DNA from: JBFFXF01 sp041569895 | GTDB lineage: Bacteria > Planctomycetota > UBA8108 > JACQVS01 | Assembly (NCBI GenBank): GCA_041569895.1 | Contig: JBFFXF010000090.1 | Span: forward strand, 1-24,895 | Direction: 5' to 3' | DNA length: 24,895 bases | Shown here: one piece after another, positions 1-6,888 of the stretch | Layout: every line of letters starts with the position of its first letter | How positions within the stretch are numbered: the first letter of the stretch is position 1 | The notes under the pieces: generated by a model | Seen by the model: the letters and a program-made list of their open reading frames with translations, nothing else | Told to the model about the DNA's origin: nothing | Databases searched by the model: none | Position numbers and translations under genes: made by a program

Positions 1-1949
1 CGTACCGTCGAGCCCGAGACGCTGATGTTTCCGACGCCCGCCCCCTGGTCGCGGATCGCCAGGCGATCGTTCGCCGTGCCACCGGCGGTGAACTCGATGG
101 TCAGCGTGCCGGTGTCGAAGTCGGCGGAGTCCGGATCGCTCACCGTCGCGCCGGAGTCGATGACCACGGCGCCGTCCCCCTCGGTGTAGCTCAGCCCGCC
201 GCCGGGGAGCGCGATCGTCGGAGCGAAGTTCCCGCCCCAGTAGCCGAGGACCAGAAACGTATTCGTTTCGGTAATATCCTCGAAGTACCACTCGATCGAC
301 GGGACCGCGTCGGCTTTCGCATGCATGCGAGCTGAGGAGGCCGCTCCGATCGTCCCCAGGACTTCGACAAGCCGACTGTCAGTCGAACCGACTTCTCGAA
401 AACCGGTGAACATCTCCGCAGTCGTAAAGCTCGACGCGAGCAGGTCGACGATGGCGTTTGGCGGGACGCCCGCCGTCGAGAGGTCCTTCACCTGCCAGGT
501 GGCGCTGGCGGTCGGACTGCCGATGTCGGTCGCCGCCTCCGTGTAGGTGTCAGGCGCGACACTCCAGTAGCCGGTGAGACGGAAATCGATGTGACTCGCG
601 TTGCCAGCGTAGGCCTGGATCGTCGCGGAGGCGGTTCCATCGGCCTGTACCAGCATGGAGTCCGCCGAGTTGCCGCCGTCGAAGCCGATTCCGTGGGTCG
701 TCATACGGCGCTCGAGCGTCGACCCCTTCGCGCGAACGCCGGCCTCGGTCGGGCTCACGGCGTTGTGATTCATGAAGGCGATTTCGGCAATGTCCCCGGG
801 ACCGACCCCCCAAGCGGAGAGGCTCTGGTCCAGCCACGCGCCGTCCGAGGCCACCGTGAACAGATCGAACCGCTCGACGAAGGTGCCGGTGTCCCAGTAA
901 CCGAGCAGCGTGAAGGTGACCTGGACCGCATCCTCCGCGTAGACCTCGATCCGGGAGCTGGCGTCGGTCTGCACGTGCATGACGACTGTCTCCCCCCCGC
1001 CGCCGAGCTGTGGGTTCTCGAGATCGATCCGACGGTCGATGGAGGAGCCAAATGTGCGAACACCGCCGAAACGGGGCGCGGACGCGTCCGTGTTGGCAAG
1101 TGCGATCTCCACGACGGCGTTGGCGGGCACGTTGTAGGGAGCGCCACTGAGGTCGATCGTCTGCCAGGAGCCCGCTACCGGCGAGGTGAACCCCTCGGCG
1201 CGCTGAAAGTAGTCGAGCAGCCCCAGCCACCTCGCCTGCGCCGCCGCGCTCGGGGCGACTTCGGATTCGATCCCGCCGGTGGCGAACTCCAGCACCCAGT
1301 CGCCGCCGCGCGACGCCGCCCCGGTGCGGTCGCTGCTCGCGGCGACGTCGGCGCCGGTCAGTCCGGCGAGGGCCTCGACCAGCGCACGCCCCGCGGCCGT
1401 CGCCGCGAGGTTGCACCCATAGAGAAGGATGTCGGCCCCGCTCGAGAGCGCCGCTCGCCAGCCGGCGACGACGTGCGTGAGATCGTCCAGCCGGCCCAGA
1501 TCGAGCCATGTCGCCCCGAGTCGAAGCCCGCTGGCGGAGCCGTGCGAGATGACGTGAACTGCGTCGATGCCGGTGCTGCCGGTCAGCGCCTCGCCGATCT
1601 GCTCGAGACCGTCGCGATCATCCGCGAGGAACCGCACCTCGAAGTCCCGAGTGTCGTCGTCCCGCGCGAGGATGTCCCGGAGCAGCTGCTCGGCGTTCTC
1701 GACGCCGTGGTCGATGAAGACGATCTCCCGCCGCACGTCGAGACGTCGATCGTGCGCGTCGCGATCGTCCTCGTCACCCGGTCCGCTCTCCGCAGGCCGC
1801 TCGACCGCACTCGCCGGCGCCGCGCCGACCGGCTCCGTGTCGAACAGCCCGGCGCCGTCAGTCGCCGGCAACCAGTCGGCCGACAGCAGCACGCGAGGCT
1901 CGAGCGCCTCGAGCGAGTACGGGTTGCCGTTCGATTCCCTGCGAGACAC
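1..1949 (-). CDS. Giant LEPR-XLL / DUF4347 surface protein, 5' part (C-terminus outside window)
   Basis: The reading frame is open from a GTG at 1949 to the window edge, giving 649 complete codons with no stop. The start is supported by a GGAAG ribosome site six bases upstream and by an in-frame TGA a short way upstream. The N-terminus has LEPRVLLSAD (residues 16-25), the LEPR-XLL motif found at the start of very large bacterial surface proteins. A DUF4347 domain follows (about 75-230), with HVISHG around His136 and LLYGCNLA around Cys179; this His/Cys pair looks like a caspase-type dyad, but activity is inference. Three tandem modules (about 262-571) each end in GYW. From about residue 575 a cadherin/VCBS-like repeat starts (SYTEGDGAVVID, then ATVSDPDSADF). 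Family members are usually thousands of residues long and act as adhesins or matrix proteins. Domain identity is confident; function is not. Confidence 0.88.
   Translation of the reverse strand, partial: MSRRESNGNPYSLEALEPRVLLSADWLPATDGAGLFDTEPVGAAPASAVERPAESGPGDEDDRDAHDRRLDVRREIVFIDHGVENAEQLLRDILARDDDTRDFEVRFLADDRDGLEQIGEALTGSTGIDAVHVISHGSASGLRLGATWLDLGRLDDLTHVVAGWRAALSSGADILLYGCNLAATAAGRALVEALAGLTGADVAASSDRTGAASRGGDWVLEFATGGIESEVAPSAAAQARWLGLLDYFQRAEGFTSPVAGSWQTIDLSGAPYNVPANAVVEIALANTDASAPRFGGVRTFGSSIDRRIDLENPQLGGGGETVVMHVQTDASSRIEVYAEDAVQVTFTLLGYWDTGTFVERFDLFTVASDGAWLDQSLSAWGVGPGDIAEIAFMNHNAVSPTEAGVRAKGSTLERRMTTHGIGFDGGNSADSMLVQADGTASATIQAYAGNASHIDFRLTGYWSVAPDTYTEAATDIGSPTASATWQVKDLSTAGVPPNAIVDLLASSFTTAEMFTGFREVGSTDSRLVEVLGTIGAASSARMHAKADAVPSIEWYFEDITETNTFLVLGYWGGNFAPTIALPGGGLSYTEGDGAVVIDSGATVSDPDSADFDTGTLTIEFTAGGTANDRLAIRDQGAGVGNISVSGSTV
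231..1166 (-). repeat. Three tandem ~90-aa GYW modules in the DUF4347 protein
   Basis: Three diverged copies begin at Trp262, Trp372 and Trp485 and end at the GYW Trp352, Trp462 and Trp571, so each is 86-90 residues with linkers of about 20. Shared features are an opening W, a V-P-x-N/D-A/I stretch, a G-x-R-x-x-G-S turn followed by R, an A/Q-D-rich strand, and the final hydrophobic strand ending LxGYW. The alternating pattern suggests beta-sandwich domains. I do not recognise the family. Confidence 0.75.
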
Positions 1950-1955
1950 GTTTTT

Positions 1956-1960
1956 CTTCC
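1956..1960 (-). promoter_or_regulatory. Ribosome binding site fixing the GTG start at 1949
   Basis: GGAAG lies six bases before the GTG at 1949 on the minus strand. There is no in-frame ATG between the upstream TGA and the LEPR motif, so this site decides the start. Confidence 0.6.
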
Positions 1961-2095
1961 ACCGCGCGAGCGTTCTGCTTCGACCGGAGACACATCACTC
2001 GACCCCACTCCCAGTTTCGGAATATGAACGAGGCCCCGAACAGCGATTCGTGCGCTGGACCGGGTTCGATAATGTCGGCGGGCGAGCTGTCGCTC

Positions 2096-2114
2096 TTGAT
2101 CCGAAGCGGATCAA
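2096..2114. repeat. Perfect 8-bp inverted repeat with 3-base loop
   Basis: TTGATCCG, AAG, CGGATCAA forms a perfect palindrome with an 8-bp stem. It lies between wecB and the DUF4347 gene, about 150 bases upstream of the latter. No T-run follows on either strand, so it is not a classic intrinsic terminator; an operator or an RNA hairpin is possible. It overlaps the 5' end of the stress-protein remnant. Confidence 0.5.
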
Positions 2115-2337
2115 CGATCGCTTCCAGGAATTCCGCGACAAGGAGCAGCCGGGAGTCGACGTGATCTCTCGCGTCGTCGATGGCGCGCCGAGGAGCGAGG
2201 TCGTCCGCGCGGCGTCCGAGGACGGGATCGATCTCGTCCTCCTCGGGACGCGCGGCCTCCTCGGGAGCGTGGCGCAGGGCGTGGCGCGCGAGGCGCCGTG
2301 CTCGGTGACCGTGATCCCGTCCGGCGAGGAGGTGTGA
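2101..2337 (+). pseudogene. C-terminal remnant of a universal stress protein (UspA family)
   Basis: The plus-strand frame ending at TGA 2335-2337 reads like the C-terminal half of a UspA domain: VVDGAPRSEVVRAASEDGID, then LVLLGTRG, then LLGSVAQGVAREAPCSVTVI. In intact members the stretch between GTHG and LLGSVA contains about seven more residues (the RTGLxRL part of the nucleotide-binding G-x2-G-x9-G-S/T motif). Here they are missing in frame. No N-terminal half or credible start is visible upstream, where the frame runs antisense to the DUF4347 gene. It is most likely a decayed, non-functional fragment on the opposite strand to both neighbours. Confidence 0.7.
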
Positions 2338-2367
2338 GCCGACCTCGGCCGGCACGCAGCGACCCCG

Positions 2368-3489
2368 TCACGCGCGCCGCGTTCTCCACTGCTCGAGTAT
2401 GGTCGCGATGCGGTGCCCCGCCTTGCCGTCCCAGAGCTGCGGGGGCGATTCGGGGCGCTTGCTCTCGCCGGAGAGAGCGCGTGTCGCCTCGGAGACGATG
2501 CGCCCCGGGTCGGTCCCCACGAGGACGTTCGTGCCATGCGTCACCGTCACCGGGCGCTCGGTGTTCTCACGCAGCGTGAGACAGGGCACCCCGAGCGCCG
2601 TCGTCTCCTCCTGGATCCCGCCCGAGTCGGTGAGCACGAGCGCCGCGGCGGACTGCAGGGCGAGGAAATCGAGGTACCCGAGCGGGGAGATGGTCCGCAG
2701 CCCGCGAGACGACTCGAGACCGTCGCGAAGCCCTGTCTCCCGTATGCGGTCGAGCGTGCGCGGGTGGACGGGAAAGATCACGGGCAGGTCGCGGGCGATC
2801 TCCACCACGGCCCCGACGAGCCGACCGAACGTCTCCGCGCTGTCCACGTTCCCCGGCCGGTGGACCGTGAGAACCGCATACCTCTCGCCGGCCAGCCCGA
2901 GGTCCGCGAGGATCGACGACCCGGCCGCCCGATCGCGGTGCTTCAGGAGCGTGTCGATCATGACGTTTCCAACGAAGTGCGTCCTCTCGCGCGGTATGCC
3001 TTCTCGCGCGAGGTTGTCCATCCCGGACGGCTCGCTGACGAAGAGGAGGTCCGAGATCGCGTCGGTGACGACACGATTGATCTCCTCGGGCATTGTCCGA
3101 TCGAAGGATCGCAGACCGGCCTCGACATGGGCCACCGGCACGCCGAGCTTCGTCGCGACGAGCGCGCAGGCGACCGTCGAGTTGACATCGCCGACGACGA
3201 CGACAAGTTCGGGTCGGCGCTGTTCGAGGACCGACTCGAACGCCGTCATGATTCGCGCGGTCTGCCGGGCATGCGAGCCCGAGCCGACCTCGAGGTTGAT
3301 GTCGGGACGGGGGATCTCCAGCTCATCGAAGAAGACCCTCGAGAGCGTCTCGTCGTAGTGCTGGCCGGTGTGCACGATCGAGACCGCGAAGCGATCGGGG
3401 TGCGCGTCGAGCGCGTCCACCAGCGACGCGATCTTGATGAAGTTCGGCCGCGCTCCGGCGACGACGAGCACTTCCAGCGGATCCGTCAT
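2368..3489 (-). CDS. wecB: UDP-N-acetylglucosamine 2-epimerase (non-hydrolysing)
   Basis: The 373-residue protein has the normal length and motifs of the family that converts UDP-GlcNAc to UDP-ManNAc in the cytoplasm. Visible are GARPNFIK (12-19), the catalytic-type Asp101 in VVGDVNST, Glu123 in HVEAGLRS, Glu136 in MPEEINR, His210 in TVHRPGNVD, the UDP-binding DSGGIQEE (288-295) and LRENTERPVT (307-316). The residue after HRP, usually Glu in the H-R-x-E-N signature, is Gly213, a mild oddity. It is the last gene of the exopolysaccharide operon, 27 bases after the co-polymerase, and would supply the ManNAc donor or its oxidised derivative. The ATG at 3489 is placed directly before the Rossmann strand. 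Confidence 0.95.
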   Translation of the reverse strand: MTDPLEVLVVAGARPNFIKIASLVDALDAHPDRFAVSIVHTGQHYDETLSRVFFDELEIPRPDINLEVGSGSHARQTARIMTAFESVLEQRRPELVVVVGDVNSTVACALVATKLGVPVAHVEAGLRSFDRTMPEEINRVVTDAISDLLFVSEPSGMDNLAREGIPRERTHFVGNVMIDTLLKHRDRAAGSSILADLGLAGERYAVLTVHRPGNVDSAETFGRLVGAVVEIARDLPVIFPVHPRTLDRIRETGLRDGLESSRGLRTISPLGYLDFLALQSAAALVLTDSGGIQEETTALGVPCLTLRENTERPVTVTHGTNVLVGTDPGRIVSEATRALSGESKRPESPPQLWDGKAGHRIATILEQWRTRRA

Positions 3490-3516
3490 GCGATCGATCC
3501 GGTGCGCGTCATCGTG

Positions 3517-5166
3517 TCAGGAGCTCCGCTTCAGCAGCTCGAGGAAGAAAGCCGCCGCGCACCCCGCCAGGAGACCGACCGCGGCCCCGAGAACGATCTT
3601 GATCCTCCGCGGGAGGCCGGTCGGCGAGACCGGCACGTCGGCCTCCTCGATCACCCGGACATTGACGAACCTCTGCTCATCGAGCTGCTCCATCGCCACC
3701 GCCTCGTCGTACTTCTGCAGGAACGTCTGGTAGCTCCGATCGCTCACCGTGACGCGTCGCTCGAGGGCCCGGAAGACCTTCTCGTTGTCCGTCAGCGACG
3801 CGAGCTCCCTCTCGAGCTTCCCGAGCTCGGCCGTGAGCGATTCTCTCGTGGCGCCGAGCGCCTCGAGCTCCGTCCGGAGCGTCTGCAGGCGGAGCGACCG
3901 CTCGTCGCGGGCCAGTGAGCGCAGGTCGTCGTCGATCTCTCCCATCTGTTCCCTCAGCGCGTCCCTCTGCGCCGTCAGCAGTCGGAGCTCGTCGCGGACG
4001 CTCGACTCGAGGAGCTGTCCGACGTATGCTCCCCGCTGCCGGAGGAACTTCTTCACCAGGAGAATCTCGTCGCGCACCGCGGAGACCTCGCGGCTCCGAT
4101 CGGTATACAGCCGCAGGGTCTCCTGCTCCCTGAGCTCGAGGTCGAGAAGCCGGATCAGGGCCTCGTCGAGCGACCGGAACCGTTCCACGCCCGGGCGACC
4201 GGGAAGCGGCGTCTCCGGCCCCTCCTCGAGGACCGCGTATCGCTCGAGATTCGCGGTCAACGCGGCAACCTTCGAGTCGAGCTCATGCAGCAGCGAGGCG
4301 AGCTGCGCCCGGCGCGAGATCAACGCGACGCGCTGCTGCGCGAACACGGGGTCCGGGATCAGCGTCGCGCCGTCCTCGGCACCGCCCTCGAGGACCGCCA
4401 GCTGCCGCTCGAGCTCGACGATGCGGGACCGCGCCTGCCTGAGCTCGCTCTCCACCTGCACGCGTTGCTCGAGAAGCGCGTTCTTCTGGCCCTCGATCTC
4501 GTGAATCCCGTGCTCCCGCCGGAAGGACTGCAGGGCGTTCTCCGCCTCCGCCAGCTGCTCGCGGTGCTTCTCGAGCTGCGTCTCGAGAAAATCGGCCTTC
4601 TTCTCGCTGAAGATCTCGAGGTGCTTGTCCTTGAACTTCTCGACGAGGAGGTTGACGGCCTGCGCGGCGACCGGCGCGTCCGGACTCTCGAACGCGACGC
4701 GGATGATGCTCGAGTCGAAGACCGCCGTGACGTCGAGGTCACCCTGGAACGCTCCGACGGCGATGGCGAGAACGCGCTCCGGCGTGAGGTCCGGCTCGTC
4801 CAGGAGATCCGGATACAGCCTGCCGACTCCGATCTCCTCGACGACCTGCCGGGCGAGGTCCCGGCTCCGGAGGATCTCCACCTCGGAATTGACGATCTCG
4901 GCGAGGTCGAGGGCCTTCGGGCTGCCGGCATCCCCGACTTCGGGACGATAGACGAACTCCCGGCCGTACTTCACGATCAGCGACGCGCTGGCCGTGAAGA
5001 GCGGCGGCGTCAGATACGCGCCCACGGCCACCGAGACGGTGGTGATCAGGAAGACGACGAGCACCGTGAGCTTCCGACGGGAGAGCATCGTAAAGTACTC
5101 TCGGAGCGCCGGGTCGTGCGGGTGCTCGTCGGCCGGGAGCTTGCGGCGTGCTTTCGGCGCCGTCAT
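3517..5166 (-). CDS. Wzz/GumC-type polysaccharide co-polymerase (no kinase domain)
   Basis: This 549-residue inner-membrane protein has the layout of a chain-length determinant. A cytoplasmic N-terminus is followed by a transmembrane helix (about 33-53), the Wzz domain with LFTASASLIVKYG, a long periplasmic coiled-coil region rich in Glu, Arg and Leu (about 190-480, GNVR-like), a proline-containing VPVSPTGLPRR stretch, and a second transmembrane helix (about 523-544). It stops five residues after that helix with no Walker motifs and no tyrosine-rich tail, so the BY-kinase often fused or adjacent to such proteins is absent here. It would set polymer length and bridge Wzy to the outer-membrane exporter encoded 33 bases upstream. 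The start is ATG 5166. Confidence 0.92.
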   Translation of the reverse strand: MTAPKARRKLPADEHPHDPALREYFTMLSRRKLTVLVVFLITTVSVAVGAYLTPPLFTASASLIVKYGREFVYRPEVGDAGSPKALDLAEIVNSEVEILRSRDLARQVVEEIGVGRLYPDLLDEPDLTPERVLAIAVGAFQGDLDVTAVFDSSIIRVAFESPDAPVAAQAVNLLVEKFKDKHLEIFSEKKADFLETQLEKHREQLAEAENALQSFRREHGIHEIEGQKNALLEQRVQVESELRQARSRIVELERQLAVLEGGAEDGATLIPDPVFAQQRVALISRRAQLASLLHELDSKVAALTANLERYAVLEEGPETPLPGRPGVERFRSLDEALIRLLDLELREQETLRLYTDRSREVSAVRDEILLVKKFLRQRGAYVGQLLESSVRDELRLLTAQRDALREQMGEIDDDLRSLARDERSLRLQTLRTELEALGATRESLTAELGKLERELASLTDNEKVFRALERRVTVSDRSYQTFLQKYDEAVAMEQLDEQRFVNVRVIEEADVPVSPTGLPRRIKIVLGAAVGLLAGCAAAFFLELLKRSS

Positions 5167-5199
5167 CGGAACACGTTCGTCACAGTATCAGTCGACAGA

Positions 5200-5910
5200 T
5201 CAGAATGGCACGTCCGGCCGGACGCCGAAGTTGATCGGGATGTTCTTGCGGAGGTAGAGGTCCACCCAGTCGTTGATCTCCGCTATCGGCGAACCCGGCA
5301 CGTAGATGGCATCGTATGGAAGGAGTCCGATGTTCTGCCGGACATCCGAGCCCTCGAGGACGGCCTCGATGTCCACGGGAATCACCAGGTGATCGTTGTC
5401 CGGAGTCCGCCGGATGACCACCACCTGCGTCAGAAGCGCCTCCGGCTCGAACCCGCCGGCGGCGAAGATCGAATCGAGCACGGTCATCGGGCCGACCAGC
5501 GGGAACACGCCCGGCTCGCTCACTCGCCCGCCGACGTGGATCTGGTGAGAGCTGAACGACCGCACCACGACGGCGATCTGCGGGTCCCTGAGCTCGCGCG
5601 AGTAGCCCGCCTCGAGCTCCGCGACGAGCTCCTCGGGCGTCCGGCCCGCCGCGGCGACTTCACGGACGATCGGCAGGGAGATGTATCCGTCCGGACGGAC
5701 GGGGAGCGTGACGTTTCGATCGGGCGTGTGGAAGAAGCGGATCTCCAGCTCGTCACCGGGGAGGATCCGGTACTTGCCCCTGGGAAGAGTCGCCTGGTAC
5801 TCGGGGCTGTCGAGCGCCGTCGGTTGATGGACGGAGAAGCAGCCCGGCGCCAGACCGACGAGCGCGATCGTGCCGAGGCACGCGGTGATTCGGAGAGCTT
5901 TCGCCTTCAT
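5200..5910 (-). CDS. Outer-membrane polysaccharide export lipoprotein (Wza-like, Poly_export/SLBB)
   Basis: With the ATG at 5910 the product is 236 residues and begins with a lipoprotein signal: Lys/Arg, a hydrophobic core, then LVGLAPGC with Cys24 as the lipidation site. The frame could extend to a GTG at 5943, but that would put 11 polar residues before the signal. The polysaccharide export domain follows (YRILPGDELEIRFF at 47-60, VRPDGYISLP at 71-80, GRTPEELVAEL), then one SLBB-like domain (about 122-210, with GGRVSEPGVFPL and YDAIYVPGSPIAEIN). A short tail, DWVDLYLRKNIP, is typical of the C-terminal helix. It would form the periplasmic and outer-membrane channel for the polymer. It lies 60 bases after the kinase-like gene, a gap containing a hairpin. 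Confidence 0.92.
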   Translation of the reverse strand: MKAKALRITACLGTIALVGLAPGCFSVHQPTALDSPEYQATLPRGKYRILPGDELEIRFFHTPDRNVTLPVRPDGYISLPIVREVAAAGRTPEELVAELEAGYSRELRDPQIAVVVRSFSSHQIHVGGRVSEPGVFPLVGPMTVLDSIFAAGGFEPEALLTQVVVIRRTPDNDHLVIPVDIEAVLEGSDVRQNIGLLPYDAIYVPGSPIAEINDWVDLYLRKNIPINFGVRPDVPF

Positions 5911-5941
5911 CTGTCGATTCCCGATTTCGCCGGAAGACGTC

Positions 5942-5971
5942 ACGGAGCTGCCCGGCTGGCGCGCGCTCCGT
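5942..5971. repeat. Intercistronic inverted repeat (7-bp arms, 16-base spacer)
   Basis: ACGGAGC at 5942-5948 and GCTCCGT at 5965-5971 are perfect complements, and the spacer is GC-rich and can pair further. It occupies the only sizeable gap inside the locus core and touches the stop codon of the kinase-like gene. No T-run follows, so a processing or attenuation hairpin is more likely than a full terminator. Confidence 0.45.
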
Positions 5972-6888
5972 CACCCGGAAGGCCCGGCCGGGGAGGGGTT
6001 TCCCGCGACGCGTGAACTGGTCTCGAGCAGCGACTCCAGCCGGCCGAGGCGACGCTCGATCCGCGCCGACACCGCGGGCGACCGGTCCTTCACTGCACCG
6101 AGGTCAAAGATACCATAATCGATGAGCCGCAGCGCCCGCGATTCGCCGACCCCGGTCACCGTGACGTTCCCGGCTCCCAGAAGGTCGACGCAGAGTCCAC
6201 ACGCCGCCCGGACCTCGAGGGTCCGCCGGGCGAAGAAGCGGATCTGCCGCCCGAGCCGATCGCCGGAGGCGATCAGGCGCGCGAGCTCCGAGTCGTCGAA
6301 ATCCTCGAACAGGTCGCGCTTCTCCCCCTCCAGGTAGGGCTGGACGCACGCCACCGCGGGCCGGGCCAGAAGGGGCCCGTGAAGGACCAGGAAGCTTCCC
6401 GGGACGACCAGCCGGCCATCCTCCCGGTACCACGATGAGACGGTCTCGAACTTGCCCCGGTAGCCCAGCGCGAGGCGAGCGAGCTCGTCCGGGCCGGAGC
6501 CGACCGTCCGCCGGTAGGCCTTGACCACGAGAGAGGGGGGATCGGCTCGCAGCAGCAGGACCGTCGAGCCCGAGCCGGAAGCGAGGAGCTCGGCTTCGGC
6601 CGCGAACGGCAGCCGTCCCGGTCGCAACAGCCGTCGTGACGCGGCGCTCGCGGCGCCCGGGAGCATCGCGTCGACCAGTTGCACCAGCGATGCGACCCGC
6701 GTCGAGCGCGGCGACCGGGGACTCAGGAGGCCGCGGAGACACTCGCCGGCCGGCCGTCTCGGTCGCAGCGACGCCGTCATCACGGCGTCGAGCGCCTTGT
6801 AGAGCAGTCGGCCCGGCGGCGGAGCCAGCGGCACCCCGGGACCCGGCGGGAGCGGGGGCGTCGCGGACGTCTCAGACGTGTCGGCCAT
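5971..6888 (-). CDS. Protein-kinase-fold phosphotransferase (divergent), exopolysaccharide-linked
   Basis: This 305-residue protein has recognisable kinase-fold landmarks in order. They are a Gly-rich loop ASGSGSTV (103-110), a lysine strand LVVKAY with Lys123, a hinge-like VQPYLEGE (182-189), a catalytic-loop equivalent VDLLGAGNV with Asp235 and Asn241, and a metal-binding LIDYGIFD with Asp257 in place of DFG. It is short and lacks eukaryotic-type substrate lobes, so it resembles small bacterial kinases such as the YrbL or sugar/LPS-kinase groups. The N-terminal ~60 residues are Pro/Arg-rich. The ATG at 6888 has a strong GGGAGG site four bases away and overlaps the end of the ATP-grasp gene by 17 bases. 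The substrate is unknown; a lipid-linked sugar or an EPS protein would fit the context (inference). Confidence 0.75.
   Translation of the reverse strand: MADTSETSATPPLPPGPGVPLAPPPGRLLYKALDAVMTASLRPRRPAGECLRGLLSPRSPRSTRVASLVQLVDAMLPGAASAASRRLLRPGRLPFAAEAELLASGSGSTVLLLRADPPSLVVKAYRRTVGSGPDELARLALGYRGKFETVSSWYREDGRLVVPGSFLVLHGPLLARPAVACVQPYLEGEKRDLFEDFDDSELARLIASGDRLGRQIRFFARRTLEVRAACGLCVDLLGAGNVTVTGVGESRALRLIDYGIFDLGAVKDRSPAVSARIERRLGRLESLLETSSRVAGNPSPAGPSG

Noticed and set aside
2413..6015. Long plus-strand frames antisense to wecB, the co-polymerase and the export lipoprotein
   Set aside because: Composition is charged and low-complexity, while the minus-strand proteins have clear family motifs.
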